Assembly: GCF_004135585.1 (NCBI RefSeq)
Contig: NZ_CP035501.1
Span: 471,001-535,000 of the forward strand
Length of the DNA stretch: 64,000 bases
Source of the DNA: Sphingosinicella sp. BN140058
GTDB taxonomy: Bacteria; Pseudomonadota; Alphaproteobacteria; Sphingomonadales; Sphingomonadaceae
Reading direction: 5' to 3'
Below, one piece after another: positions 1 to 10,253 of the stretch (its first letter is position 1; each line of letters starts with the position of its first letter). A program made the translations under genes and the position numbers. The notes beneath the pieces are model-generated. The model searched no databases. It saw only the letters and a list, made by a program, of their open reading frames with translations, and had not been told where the DNA came from.

Positions 1-1014
1 GAGATGGCCGGCCGCCGGGCGGGTCCGGTACATCGCGCTGTGCAGCGCGACCCCGACCGCGAACAGCAGCAGCAGGCCGAGCGTTGCCATGAAGAAGGGC
101 CCGCGCGCGCCGCTGCTGAACGCCAGTCCGCCGCCGATCAGGAGGATGAAGGGTGCTGCGATGGTGATGAGGTCAGCCGCCCTCCGCCGCTCGGCGAAGG
201 CGACGACGAAGCTCAGCAGATAAAGGCCGAGCGGCACGACCCAGAGCAGGGGCATGGCGACGATGTCGGTGGTGAGATGGGTGGTCGTCGACAGCATCAG
301 CCCCGACGGCACCGCCGCCAGCGCCACCCAGCGCAGGAGCTGCCGCAGCGAGGGCGCCGCTTCCGCCTGGTCGACCTCAGTCTCTTCGATCGCCCCCGGC
401 GGCACCGTCAGCGCGCACAGGCCGACGAGCAGCACCAGCAACGCATAGCCGCAGGTCCACAACAGGCTTTGCTGCTGCAGAGACATCAGCGGTTCGACCA
501 GCAGAGGATAGGAGAGCAGGCCGGCGAAACTGCCGAGATTGGACGCGGCGTAGAGCGGATAAGGATCGCCGCGGCCGAAATCGAGCGCATACCAGCGCTG
601 CATCAGCGGCGCCTGTGCCGACACGATGAAGAAGAGCGGGCCGATCGAGCTCAGCAGAAACCAGGGCGCCCAAAGGGCCGGGGAAGCCTCGGGCGGCAGC
701 ACGCCGCCGCCGATGCCGAGCGGCAGCCACAGGGCGGCGACCGCGAACAGCGCCAGATGCACGCCGGCCTGCCGCCGCGGCGCCAGCCGCGCCAGGAAAT
801 GGGCATAGGCATAACCGCCGAGAAGCAGCGCCTGGTAGACCAGCATCGCGCTGTTCCACACGGCCGGTGCGCCGCCGAGCCGCGGCAGGGCCATGCGCGC
901 AACCATCGGCTGGGTGAGAAACAGCAGGAACGACCCGGTGAGGATCGTCAGCAGGAAGAGCGGCCGGACGTAACGGCCGACCGGTGCGGCCCCGGCGGTC
1001 GCGGTCGTGCTCAC
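1..1014 (-). CDS. spermidine synthase-like polytopic membrane protein (partial, 3' end beyond window)
   Basis: The reading frame from a GTG at 1014 stays open to the window edge, so only the N-terminal 338 or so residues are visible. The translation is strongly hydrophobic, with repeated membrane segments: an N-terminal helix around residues 17-33 (LFLLTILTGSFLLFLTQPMV) and several more. The pattern LTQPMVARMALPRLGGAPAV followed by VWNSAMLVYQALLLGGYAYA is characteristic of the membrane half of proteins annotated as fused MFS/spermidine synthase in proteobacteria. In those proteins a soluble aminopropyltransferase-like domain follows; here it would lie outside the window. Whether it really makes polyamines is unknown. 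No clear ribosome site is seen before the GTG, so the start is moderately certain. Confidence 0.75.
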   Translation of the reverse strand, partial: MSTTATAGAAPVGRYVRPLFLLTILTGSFLLFLTQPMVARMALPRLGGAPAVWNSAMLVYQALLLGGYAYAHFLARLAPRRQAGVHLALFAVAALWLPLGIGGGVLPPEASPALWAPWFLLSSIGPLFFIVSAQAPLMQRWYALDFGRGDPYPLYAASNLGSFAGLLSYPLLVEPLMSLQQQSLLWTCGYALLVLLVGLCALTVPPGAIEETEVDQAEAAPSLRQLLRWVALAAVPSGLMLSTTTHLTTDIVAMPLLWVVPLGLYLLSFVVAFAERRRAADLITIAAPFILLIGGGLAFSSGARGPFFMATLGLLLLFAVGVALHSAMYRTRPAAGHL

Positions 1015-1122
1015 GGACCAACCCGGGAAAAGAACACGCGCACCGTCAATTTCCACTCTCCCGCTCTTCGGAGCAAAATGATCGTCCGCTTACCTGATCT
1101 CGCCCGATGTCGAAAGGAAGGG

Positions 1123-2127
<1,005 letters not shown>

Positions 2128-2214
2128 CTAGATCGTGCATCGGCGAGGGGAAAGCGCTTTGCACGATGCGCGAACCCGTTGAACATTTCGGAAGCGTCGC
2201 GAGTTGAACGTGCC

Positions 2215-3132
2215 GTGCAGACCCCTTCCCGCCCCGTTCCTCGCGAAGCCGTCCTCATCGTCAACGCCCACTCGCGGCGTGGACAGGATCTGTTTCGCGA
2301 CGCCAAACGCCTGCTCGAAGAAGCCGGTATCCGGCTGATCGCCAGCCATGCCGTAAAAGATCCGCGCAAGCTCAACGGCACCGTCGACAAGGCGGTGAAG
2401 GACGGCGCGCCGATGGTGATCATCGGCGGCGGCGACGGCTCGCTATCGTGCACGATCGATTTCGTCGTCGGGCGCGACTGCGTCTTCGCGTTGCTGCCGC
2501 TCGGCACCGCCAACAGCTTCGCCCGCACGCTCGGCATTCCGCTCGATCTGGAAGGCGCGGTGAAAACGATCGCTACCGGCCAGCGGCGAACGATCGACCT
2601 CGGCAAGATCGACGGCGATTATTTTGCCAATTGCGCGGCGATGGGCCTATCGCCGATGATCGGCGAAGGCATTCCCCACCGCCTGAAACGCTATCTGGGG
2701 CGGATCGGCTATCTGTCGTGGGCCACCTGGTGCCTGATCCGCTTTCGCCCGTTCAGGCTCACGGTCGAGAGCGAGAACGGCAAGGAGAGTGTGTGGGCGA
2801 CGGAAGTGCGGATCGCCAACGGCCGCTTTCATGGCGGGGTCGAGCTGGTCGAGAAAGCCGACGTCGACACCGGCGAACTGGTGGTGCAGGCGGTGATCGG
2901 CCGGAGCAAGACCAAGCTAGTCTGGAACTGGATCGCAAGTGCGCTGAAGCTGCGCGCCCGGGAAGCCACGGTGGAGCATTTCCACGGCCGCACCCTGCGC
3001 ATCGAAACCCGTCCGCGGCAGAAGATCTCGATCGACGGCGAAGTGCTCGCCAGGACGCCGGTCACCGCCAGCATCGCCCATTGCGTGATCGAAGTGGTCG
3101 TCCCCGCGCCCGAGACTAACCCGCAGGATTGA
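2215..3132 (+). CDS. diacylglycerol kinase family lipid kinase (YegS-like)
   Basis: A 305-residue protein with the diacylglycerol-kinase catalytic fold: LIVNAHSRRGQDLF near the N-terminus, the nucleotide-binding motif VIIGGGDGSLSCTIDF, and LLPLGTANSFARTLGIP. These match the GGDGT and PLGTxNDFAR blocks of YegS/DagK-type kinases, which phosphorylate diacylglycerol or related lipids at the inner membrane. The exact lipid substrate cannot be read from sequence. The start is uncertain: GTG at 2215 and TTG at 2179 are both in frame and neither has a good Shine-Dalgarno. A much longer open frame upstream of them is a GC-rich artefact antisense to hemB. The 3' end overlaps the convergent MATE gene by 17 bp. 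Confidence 0.88.
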   Translation: MQTPSRPVPREAVLIVNAHSRRGQDLFRDAKRLLEEAGIRLIASHAVKDPRKLNGTVDKAVKDGAPMVIIGGGDGSLSCTIDFVVGRDCVFALLPLGTANSFARTLGIPLDLEGAVKTIATGQRRTIDLGKIDGDYFANCAAMGLSPMIGEGIPHRLKRYLGRIGYLSWATWCLIRFRPFRLTVESENGKESVWATEVRIANGRFHGGVELVEKADVDTGELVVQAVIGRSKTKLVWNWIASALKLRAREATVEHFHGRTLRIETRPRQKISIDGEVLARTPVTASIAHCVIEVVVPAPETNPQD

Positions 3133-4582
3133 GGGCGCCGCCGGGCTCGCGCGTGGCTTCGGCCTGCTCGCGGCACTCGATCTCGTCGGGCGGCGGCGTC
3201 GGTCCGATCCGGCCCTTGCGCCAGCCGCCGTGAAGATAGAGCGCGATCGCCATCAGCATCGTCGTCACCATGCCGATCGGGAAACTCAACCAGAGCGCGT
3301 CGGCCCCGAGCCACGAATAGGCGCCAAGCGCAACGCCGAGCCGGACCGGATACATCGAGATGAACAGGATGATCAGCGGCCCGATCACCTGGCCGTTTGC
3401 GCGGACGGTGCCAAACAGCACCAGGCTCACGCCGAAGAACAGGAAACCCCAGGTGCCGACCAGCTGAATGTGCCGCGCGATCGGCAGCGCCGGGCTGTCG
3501 CCGCCCATGAACAAGGCGAGTGCCGGCCGGTCGGCCACGGTCAGCAGCAGGATCAGCGCGCCGGTGAGGACGACATTGAAGATCACGCCGGCGCGGGTGA
3601 CGGCGGAGACCCGGTCCCAATTACCGGCGCCGATATTCTGCGCCGCCATTGCGCTCACCGCCGCGCCCAGCGCCATCGCCGGCATCTGCACATAGGTCCA
3701 CAATTGCTGGGTAACGCCGTAGGCGGCGGCAGTGTGGACGCCTTCGCGGTTGACGAGGCTGAGCATCGCGAGCGCGGAGGAGGTGATCACTATCATCTGC
3801 AGGCCCATCGGAAAGCCCTTGCCGACGATCACCCGCAGCCGCGCCGGATCGGGCCGCAGCCAGGCGAGTTCGGGGCCGCGCAGGCGCAGCGGCAGATCGC
3901 GGGCGTAGATGTAGGCGAGCAGGGCGAACAGGCTGACATAATTGGCGACAGCGGTGGCGGTTGCCGACCCGGCAATGCCGAGCGCCGGCGCCGGACCCAG
4001 GCCAAGGATGAACACCGGGTTGAGGCCGCTGTCGAGCGCGACGCTCAACGCCATGAACCACAAGGGCGTCAGCGAATCCCCGGATCCGCGCAAGGTCATC
4101 ATCAACATGGTCATCATCAGCGCCGCCGGCATCGCGACGAAGATCACCCGCAGATAGGCCAGCGCCAGCGGCATCGCGTCGCCGGGCGTACCGAGCAAAC
4201 CGAGGATGTGCGGTGCCGTCAGCCAGCCGATCAGGGCGACGACCGCCGCCACCGGCACGAACGACCCGATCGCGGTGCCGACCACCCGCCGCGCCTCGGC
4301 AACGTCGCGGCGGCCGAACGCCTGGCCGACCAGGATCGTCGAGGCCATCCCGAAGCCGAACACGAAGGCAAGCAGCATGAACAGCACGATGTTGCCGTTC
4401 GCGGTCGCCGCGAGCGCGTCCTCGCCAAGGAAGCGCCCGACCCAGATCGCATTGATCGAACCGTTCAGCGACTGGAGGACCGACGACCCCAGGGTCGGGA
4501 TCGCGAACGCAAGCAAGGTGGAAGCGATCGGCCCGGAGGTGAGATCGCGCTGTCCGGGGCGGGCGGTTGGTCTGCTGGCCAT
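3116..4582 (-). CDS. MATE family efflux transporter
   Basis: A polytopic protein of about 488 residues, the usual length for MATE exporters. The N-terminal segment TLLAFAIPTLGSSVLQSLNGSINAIWVGRFLGEDALAA is diagnostic (seen as TLLAFAIPTLGSSVLQSL then NAIWVGRFLGEDALAA). The internal repeat GKGFPMGLQMIVITSSALAM begins the second six-helix half. MATE proteins export cationic drugs or metabolites using Na+ or H+; the substrate here is unknown. I chose the ATG at 4582 (MASRPTARPG) over an in-frame GTG at 4597 because it gives the conventional short N-terminus. Neither has a strong ribosome site. It lies 43 bp downstream of valS on the same strand and could be co-transcribed. Confidence 0.93.
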   Translation of the reverse strand: MASRPTARPGQRDLTSGPIASTLLAFAIPTLGSSVLQSLNGSINAIWVGRFLGEDALAATANGNIVLFMLLAFVFGFGMASTILVGQAFGRRDVAEARRVVGTAIGSFVPVAAVVALIGWLTAPHILGLLGTPGDAMPLALAYLRVIFVAMPAALMMTMLMMTLRGSGDSLTPLWFMALSVALDSGLNPVFILGLGPAPALGIAGSATATAVANYVSLFALLAYIYARDLPLRLRGPELAWLRPDPARLRVIVGKGFPMGLQMIVITSSALAMLSLVNREGVHTAAAYGVTQQLWTYVQMPAMALGAAVSAMAAQNIGAGNWDRVSAVTRAGVIFNVVLTGALILLLTVADRPALALFMGGDSPALPIARHIQLVGTWGFLFFGVSLVLFGTVRANGQVIGPLIILFISMYPVRLGVALGAYSWLGADALWLSFPIGMVTTMLMAIALYLHGGWRKGRIGPTPPPDEIECREQAEATREPGGALNPAG

Positions 4583-4625
4583 GGTCACCATACGCACGAA
4601 AAGCGCGCGGGATGCCAGCGGGCCC

Positions 4626-7262
4626 TTATCCCAGCCTCGCCAGTGCCGCCCTGTACTTGTCGGCGTCCGACGCCTTTTCGGCGTGATCGGCGCGCGCTTT
4701 CTCGACCGCCTCCGGCTTGGCGCGTTCGACGAAGCTCGGATTGTTCAGCCGTCCCGCGAGCGAATCCCGCTCCTTCTCCGCCGCCTGCAGCGCCTTGGCG
4801 AGCCGGCCGCGCTCGGCCTCGATGTCGATCACGCCTTCGAGCGGCAGCACGAACGTGGCCTCGTCGATCACCACCTGGGCGGCGCCGCCCGACGCCGGAT
4901 CGGTGCTGACGCTTTCGATCCGCGCAAGGCGTTTCAACGCCCCGTCATGACGGCCCAGGCGGGCCAAAGTGGCCTCGCTCGCGTCGCGGACATGGAGGGC
5001 GAGCTTGGCGCCCGGCGGGACGTTCAGTTCCGAGCGGGCGCCGCGGATGCCGTTGACCACGCGGATCAGCCAGTCGATCTCCGGACCCGCTTCCGGATCG
5101 AGCGCGCGCGCGTCCGGCATCGGCCATTTGGCGACGATCAGCGGCGTCGGACGGTCACCGAGGGCGTGCCACAATTCTTCCGTGATGAACGGCATGAACG
5201 GGTGGAGCGAGACCAGGATCTGGTCGAGCACCCAGCCGGCCACGGCCCGGGTCTCCGCGCCTTCCGGGCCGGCGAGGAGCGGCTTGATCAGCTCAAGATA
5301 CCAGTCGCAGAAACTGCCCCACACGAAATGGTAGAGAGTGTTGGCGGATTCATCGAAGCGCAGCTCGGCGAGCGCGAGATCGAGCGCCTGAATGGTCTTC
5401 ACCGTCTCGCCGACGATCCAGCGATTGACCGGATGCTCGGCTGCCGGCGGCTCCAGCGCGGTCGAGGCGCCGATGCCGTTGGTCTGGCAGAAGCGCGCCG
5501 CATTCCAGAGCTTGGTCGCGAAGTTGCGATAGCCCTCGATCCTTTTCTCATCGAGCTTGATATCGCGTCCCTGGCTTTCCATCGCCGCCATGGTGAAGCG
5601 CAGGGCATCGGCGCCGTAGCGATCGATGAGGCCGAGCGGATCGACCGTATTGCCCTTGGACTTGGACATCTTCTGGCCCTTGGCGTCGCGCACCAGGCCA
5701 TGAAGGTAGAGCGTCTTCCAGGGCACCTCGTTCATGAAGTGAAGACCCTGCATCGCCATCCGGGCGTCCCAGAAGAAGATGATGTCGAAGCCGGAGATGA
5801 GCACGTCGTTGGGATAATGGCGACGAAGATCGTCCGTCTGCTCCGGCCAGCCGAGCGTGCCGAACGGCCACAGGGCAGAGGAGAACCAGGTATCGAGCAC
5901 GTCGGTTTCGCGGCACAAGGCGACGCCCTCGCCCGCCTGTGCCTGGGCGTCCTCCTCCGTCTCGGCGACGAAGACGTTGCCGTCGGGATCGTACCAGGCC
6001 GGGATCTGATGGCCCCACCAGAGCTGGCGCGACACGCACCAGGGCTGGATGTTCTCGAGCCAGTTGAACCAGGTCTTCTCCCATGTCTTGGGCACGACCT
6101 TGATCTTGTTGCTGCGCACCGCCTCGATCGCCGGCTGCGCGAGGGTGGCGGCGTCGACATACCATTGGTCGGTCAGCCAGGGCTCGATCACCACCCCGGA
6201 CCGGTCGCCATAGGGGGTCTGGATCACCCGATCCTCGATCCGCTCGACCAGCCCGTCCGCCTCCAGACGTTCGACGACGCGGCTGCGCGCCTCGAAGCGG
6301 TCGAGGCCGATCAGATCGGCCGGGATCAGCCCGTCCACCGTCTGGGCGATCCGTGCCTGCGCGTCGAGCATGTTGAGCATGTCGGCGGCCTTGATGCCGG
6401 CGCGGCGGCCGACTTCGAAATCGTTGAAGTCATGGCCGGGCGTGATCTTGACGGCGCCGGAGCCGAGCTCCGGATCGGCATGCTCGTCGGCGACGATCGG
6501 CACCAGCCGACCGGTGATCGGCAGGCGCACCTTCCGGCCGACCAGAGCGGCATAGCGTTCGTCGCTCGGGTGTACGGCCACCGCCATGTCGGCAAGCATC
6601 GTTTCCGGCCGGGTCGTGGCGACGTGGATGAAGCCGCTGCCGTCCTCGAGCGGATATTTGAGGTGCCAGAACTTGCCCTGGATCTCCCTGGTCTCGACCT
6701 CCAGATCGGAAATCGCGGTGCCGAATTTCGGATCCCAGTTGACCAGCCTCTTGTCCCGGTAGAGCAGGCCTTCGCGATAGAGCTGGACGAAGACCTTGAT
6801 CACCGCCGCCGAGAAGCCCGGGTCCATGGTGAAGCGCTCGTTCGCCCAGTCGCACGAGGCGCCGAGCCGGCGCAGCTGACGCGTGATCGCGCCGCCGGAT
6901 TGCGCCTTCCACTTCCAGACATGATCGACGAAGGCCTCGCGGCCCATATCCGCGCGGCGCAGGCCCTGGCCCTCCAGATTGCGCTCGACCACCATCTGCG
7001 TGGCGATGCCGGCATGATCGGTGCCGACCACCCACAGGGCGTCCTTGCCCTGCAGCCGGGCATGCCGGATCAGGATATCCTGCAGCGTATTGTCAAGCGC
7101 GTGGCCGATGTGCAGCGAGCCGGTGACGTTCGGCGGCGGGATGACGATCGTGAACGGCTCCGCGTCGTCACGGGCGGGGCGGAACAGTCCGGCCTCTTCC
7201 CAATGCGCATACCAGCGCGATTCGATGGCGGCGGGGTCGAAGGTCTTGGCGAGTTCGGTCAT
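4626..7262 (-). CDS. valS: valyl-tRNA synthetase
   Basis: Charges tRNA-Val. The 878-residue protein has the class I signature [16 protein letters not shown] with HIGH at residues 51-54 and the KMSKS loop ([12 protein letters not shown]) near residue 530. The editing domain lies between them. The C-terminal part is an anticodon-binding domain followed by a coiled coil ([20 protein letters not shown] region), which is typical of ValRS. Length is normal. It is the downstream gene of a tolC-popZ-valS minus-strand run, 69 bp after popZ, an arrangement also known from Caulobacter, where popZ neighbours valS. Identification is certain. Confidence 0.98.
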   Translation of the reverse strand: MTELAKTFDPAAIESRWYAHWEEAGLFRPARDDAEPFTIVIPPPNVTGSLHIGHALDNTLQDILIRHARLQGKDALWVVGTDHAGIATQMVVERNLEGQGLRRADMGREAFVDHVWKWKAQSGGAITRQLRRLGASCDWANERFTMDPGFSAAVIKVFVQLYREGLLYRDKRLVNWDPKFGTAISDLEVETREIQGKFWHLKYPLEDGSGFIHVATTRPETMLADMAVAVHPSDERYAALVGRKVRLPITGRLVPIVADEHADPELGSGAVKITPGHDFNDFEVGRRAGIKAADMLNMLDAQARIAQTVDGLIPADLIGLDRFEARSRVVERLEADGLVERIEDRVIQTPYGDRSGVVIEPWLTDQWYVDAATLAQPAIEAVRSNKIKVVPKTWEKTWFNWLENIQPWCVSRQLWWGHQIPAWYDPDGNVFVAETEEDAQAQAGEGVALCRETDVLDTWFSSALWPFGTLGWPEQTDDLRRHYPNDVLISGFDIIFFWDARMAMQGLHFMNEVPWKTLYLHGLVRDAKGQKMSKSKGNTVDPLGLIDRYGADALRFTMAAMESQGRDIKLDEKRIEGYRNFATKLWNAARFCQTNGIGASTALEPPAAEHPVNRWIVGETVKTIQALDLALAELRFDESANTLYHFVWGSFCDWYLELIKPLLAGPEGAETRAVAGWVLDQILVSLHPFMPFITEELWHALGDRPTPLIVAKWPMPDARALDPEAGPEIDWLIRVVNGIRGARSELNVPPGAKLALHVRDASEATLARLGRHDGALKRLARIESVSTDPASGGAAQVVIDEATFVLPLEGVIDIEAERGRLAKALQAAEKERDSLAGRLNNPSFVERAKPEAVEKARADHAEKASDADKYRAALARLG

Positions 7263-7331
7263 GCGCGCGGCTTAGACCAGGCGGCGGCAGCGGAGCAATC
7301 CGCCTGACGCGGCGCGTCGCCGCCGACCGGC

Positions 7332-7739
7332 TCAGAAATGCTTGCCGGTGATCCGGGCGATCTCGCGGGTGACGAGTTCTTCCACCATGTCCGGCAGATG
7401 CTGGTCGAGCCAATCCTTGAGCATCGGCTTCAGCATCTCGCGCACCACCGCTTCGAGCGGACCTTCCCCGTGCGTCGACGCCGGAGCCGCCTCCTTGAGC
7501 GCGGAGAGCGCGGCCAGCGACCGGGCGCTGGCGGCGGCGGCATCCTCGGAGACAAGCCCCTGCCCGTCGACCACCGGATCCGAAAGCTCGAGCACATCGT
7601 CTTCGGGTGGTGGTGGCGGCGGCGGCGCCGGACGCGCGCTCCGCGTCGGACGCGCAGCCACGCGTCCGTCTTCGGCGATCACCCGCTTGATGGAGGCGAG
7701 AATGTCCTCCATCGAGGGTTCCTGGTTAATATCCCCCAT
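7332..7739 (-). CDS. popZ: DUF2497 / PopZ-like polar organizing protein
   Basis: A short 135-residue protein with the three-part layout of PopZ. The N-terminal helix is PSMEDILASIKRVIAED. The acidic, proline-rich linker contains a run of seven to nine prolines (PAPPPPPPPEDDVLELSD). The C-terminal helical oligomerisation block runs AVVREMLKPMLKDWLDQHLP then DMVEELVTREIARITG. In Caulobacter PopZ forms a polar matrix that anchors ParB-bound centromeres and regulators. This copy is shorter than the Caulobacter protein, with a reduced linker. Its position directly between tolC (17 bp upstream) and valS supports orthology. The polar function in this organism is inferred. Confidence 0.85.
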   Translation of the reverse strand: MGDINQEPSMEDILASIKRVIAEDGRVAARPTRSARPAPPPPPPPEDDVLELSDPVVDGQGLVSEDAAAASARSLAALSALKEAAPASTHGEGPLEAVVREMLKPMLKDWLDQHLPDMVEELVTREIARITGKHF

Positions 7740-7756
7740 AGAGAATGGCTTATCGC

Positions 7757-9220
7757 TTATTCTGTCGGGCCTGTCACGGGGGTGTTTTGCCGGTTGGTGT
7801 CGACCGGTCCGACGGCGGGCGGCGCCACCGTCCGGGTCGAGACCGGCTGCGGATCGGGATCGTCGCGCCAGTCGGAGCCGCGCCGCGACACCCGATCGTA
7901 ATTGGCGAGCGGATCGTAGAGCGCGCCGCCGTCGAGGTTGAGATCGTCGGCTTCGGCACGGCCCATCGCGTTGAGCAGTTGGAAGCCCGCGACATAGGCG
8001 TCGCGGCGCGCGGTGACGACGGCAACCTGGCTGTTCAGCAACTCCTGCTCGGCGTTGAGCACGTCGAGCACGTTGCGGGTGCCGACGGTCTGCTCCGCCC
8101 GGGTGCCTTCGAGCGCGAGGGTGTTCGCGTTGACCGCGACCTGGTTCGACTCCACCGCTTCCTGGGCCGCCTGATAGCTGGCGAAGGCGGCGCGGGTGTT
8201 GGCGACCACCGAGCGTTCGACTTCGACCCCGCGCTCGAGCAACTGGCTCTGCACCGCCTGCGCCTGACGCACCTGGGCACCGACCGCGCCGCCCTGGTAG
8301 ATCGGGATCCGCGCCTGCACGCCGACGCCGGTATTGTTGATCGAATTGCGGTTGCCGGTGCCGCCGAACTGATCGTCGGCGGTGCCGAGATAATTGGTGT
8401 AGCTCTGCGTGCCGATCGCCGAAACGGAGGGCAGCCGGCCGGCACGGGCGATCGAGACGTCACGCTGGGCGGCGCGCACCTGGGCGGCGATCGAGACCAG
8501 ATCCGAATTATTCGCGAGGGCGATGTCGACGGCCTGATCGGGCGTCGTCGGCAGTGGCGGCAGCGGCGGCGGCGGATCAAGCTCGTCGGGCAAAGCGCCG
8601 ATCACGCGCCGGTAATTCTCCTCGCTGCCTTCGAGCCTTCCCTCGGCGGTGGCGAGGTTCGAGCGGGCGAGCGCCAATCGCGCTTCGGACTGGGCAACGT
8701 CGGTGCGGGTGAGATCGCCGACCTCGAAGCGATCGCGGGTCGCCTGCAAATTGGTTTCCAGCACGCGAACCTGGTTGCGGTTCAGGGTGACGATCGATCG
8801 GTCGCGGATCACGTCCATATAGGCGCCGACCGTCTCGGTGAACACGTCGCCCTCGGTGGCGCGAAGGGCGGCACGGCCGGCGAGCACGCGCTCATCGGCG
8901 GCGCGGATCTGGTTGCGGATACGACCGCCGGTGAAAAGCGGGTAGCTGACGTCGACGCCGGCGCTGAGATTGCGGCCCTCGCCGCCGCCGGTGCGCAACA
9001 GATTCTGGTTGATCCCGGCCGTGCCGGAAAGCTGGGGGCGGTTCTGCGACCGGGCGAGCGCGACACCTTCATCCAGCGATCGAAGCTGCGCGCGCTGCCC
9101 CATGATCGTCGGATTGGTGTTGTAAGTCTGGACGAGCGCGTCGCGAAGCGTTTCCGCTCCGGCGCTCCCGCCAACCATCAGTGCGGCTGCCCCCGCAGCA
9201 GCCAGTAACCCCACCCGCAT
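7757..9220 (-). CDS. tolC: TolC family outer membrane channel protein
   Basis: A 487-residue outer-membrane efflux protein. It begins with a Sec signal peptide (MRVGLLAAAGAAALMVGGSAGA, cleaved around residue 22) followed by ETLRDALVQTYNTNPTI, the usual start of mature TolC-type proteins. Two OEP repeats follow. The helical segments are rich in Ala, Gln and Arg, with motifs such as TGGRIRNQIRAADERVLAGR and AQSEARLALARSNLATAEGR. TolC trimers form the outer-membrane and periplasmic tunnel for type I secretion and RND efflux. No inner-membrane partner is encoded next to it, so its partners cannot be named. It follows the pcm-like gene by about 31 bp and precedes popZ by 17 bp, which suggests an operon. 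Confidence 0.93.
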   Translation of the reverse strand: MRVGLLAAAGAAALMVGGSAGAETLRDALVQTYNTNPTIMGQRAQLRSLDEGVALARSQNRPQLSGTAGINQNLLRTGGGEGRNLSAGVDVSYPLFTGGRIRNQIRAADERVLAGRAALRATEGDVFTETVGAYMDVIRDRSIVTLNRNQVRVLETNLQATRDRFEVGDLTRTDVAQSEARLALARSNLATAEGRLEGSEENYRRVIGALPDELDPPPPLPPLPTTPDQAVDIALANNSDLVSIAAQVRAAQRDVSIARAGRLPSVSAIGTQSYTNYLGTADDQFGGTGNRNSINNTGVGVQARIPIYQGGAVGAQVRQAQAVQSQLLERGVEVERSVVANTRAAFASYQAAQEAVESNQVAVNANTLALEGTRAEQTVGTRNVLDVLNAEQELLNSQVAVVTARRDAYVAGFQLLNAMGRAEADDLNLDGGALYDPLANYDRVSRRGSDWRDDPDPQPVSTRTVAPPAVGPVDTNRQNTPVTGPTE

Positions 9221-9251
9221 CGTCTCACTCCCCGCTCAGATGAGCCCGTTC

Positions 9252-9902
9252 TTAAAAAGTAAATGCCTTCGGCCGTACGAAATTCGGAAGCACCGCCGCG
9301 GCCGCATCGGAGAAGCTGGCAAGGCCGAACGCCTCGCCGGACTTGCGGCCGATCGAGAGGCGCGTGACGCCGCGATCGATCGTCGGCGCGACCAGGCGGC
9401 CGCCGTCGGCGAGCTGGCCGATGATCGCGTCCGGCACGAACTCCACCGCGCCGTCGATCAGGATCAGGTCGTAGGGCGCGCCCGCTTCATGCCCCTCGGC
9501 CAGAGCCCCCTCGACCAGCGTCACCGGCGTTCCGGCAAGCGCCTCGCGGGCAAAGGCGGCGAGCTCCGAATCCTCCTCGACCGCCACCACCGAGGCCACC
9601 ATCGTCGCGAGCAGAGCGGCCGAATAGCCCGTCGCCGCGCCGACCACGAGGGCGCGATCGCTCTCGCGCGGCCCCGCTTCGGTGAGCAGCCGTCCGAGCG
9701 CCAGCGGGTTGTTGAGATCGCGGCCGGGCTTCAACGGCACCAGCGCGTCGGCATAGGACAAGGCCAGCCGCTCGCGCGGGACGAAGCGCTCGCGGGCGAC
9801 CTCCTCGAACGCGGCCAGCACGACGGGATCGTTGGTCCCCGTCGTCCTCAACAGGTTCGAGATCATGGCGCGGCGCATATGGTCGAAATTTTGCTCGGTC
9901 AT
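9252..9902 (-). CDS. protein-L-isoaspartate O-methyltransferase family protein
   Basis: A 216-residue SAM-dependent methyltransferase of the PCMT family. Visible features are the N-terminal MISNLLRTTGTNDPVVLAAF and ERFVPRERLALSYAD blocks, the SAM motif I (ALVVGAATGYSAALLATMV) and the segment PYDLILIDGAVE. PCMT enzymes methylate isoaspartyl residues in damaged proteins. The motif I here reads VGAATGYSAA and not the classical EIGTGSGYQAA, and the sequence is closer to the alphaproteobacterial homologues that sit upstream of tolC. True repair activity is therefore not assured. It is first in the run leading to tolC, popZ and valS. Confidence 0.85.
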   Translation of the reverse strand: MTEQNFDHMRRAMISNLLRTTGTNDPVVLAAFEEVARERFVPRERLALSYADALVPLKPGRDLNNPLALGRLLTEAGPRESDRALVVGAATGYSAALLATMVASVVAVEEDSELAAFAREALAGTPVTLVEGALAEGHEAGAPYDLILIDGAVEFVPDAIIGQLADGGRLVAPTIDRGVTRLSIGRKSGEAFGLASFSDAAAAVLPNFVRPKAFTF

Positions 9903-10177
9903 CGGGTTCTCAATCGCACAGCTGTCTTATGGATGCAATACACCTTGCGGCTGCCTTGGGTCTTTATCGGCTCGCCCGGTGCAGGGAAAGCGGAGATGTC
10001 TCCACATCTTGCGCCCGCACCGGACGACCGCATTTCAGCAAGAGCTGTGCCATTCCCGTCCCCGCCTCTGTCGCGCGCCGCAGCGGGGATGGAGGCTGTC
10101 CGATTTCGAACAGGGCGCGTCCGATCGCGGACAGGGTGTTGACTTCAGCGCCGTTCCCGGACAAGTCCCGCCGCCTC

Positions 10178-10251
10178 GGCCCGATGGCGGAGTGGTTACG
10201 CAGAGGACTGCAAATCCTTGCACGCCGGTTCGATTCCGGCTCGGGCCTCCA
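10178..10251 (+). tRNA. tRNA-Cys (GCA), CCA encoded
   Basis: A complete cloverleaf can be drawn. The 7-bp acceptor stem GGCCCGA (10178-10184) pairs with TCGGGCC (10241-10247). Discriminator T and encoded CCA follow (10248-10251). The anticodon loop CTGCAAA carries GCA. The T arm is GCCGGTTCGATTCCGGC. The D arm is short, as expected for tRNA-Cys. Its 3' half is duplicated at 20965-21017, so this gene appears to be the integration site of the island that follows. Confidence 0.95.
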
Positions 10252-10253
10252 CT
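10201..10253 (+). repeat. left direct repeat (candidate attL) in tRNA-Cys
   Basis: The 53 bases covering the anticodon arm, variable region, T arm and 3' acceptor strand of tRNA-Cys recur at 20965-21017 with three mismatches. The longest identical run is 32 bases, starting CAAATCCTTGCACGCC at 10211. Such a duplication of a tRNA 3' end is the standard footprint of tyrosine-recombinase integration. The left copy is part of the intact tRNA. Confidence 0.8.

Noticed and set aside
3230..4909. 559-codon plus-strand frame opposite the MATE gene
   Set aside because: His/Arg/Gln-rich artefact sequence antisense to a clear transporter.
4206..7307. 1033-codon plus-strand frame across valS
   Set aside because: Antisense to valyl-tRNA synthetase, which has all its motifs. 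The plus-strand product is low-complexity and has no domain.
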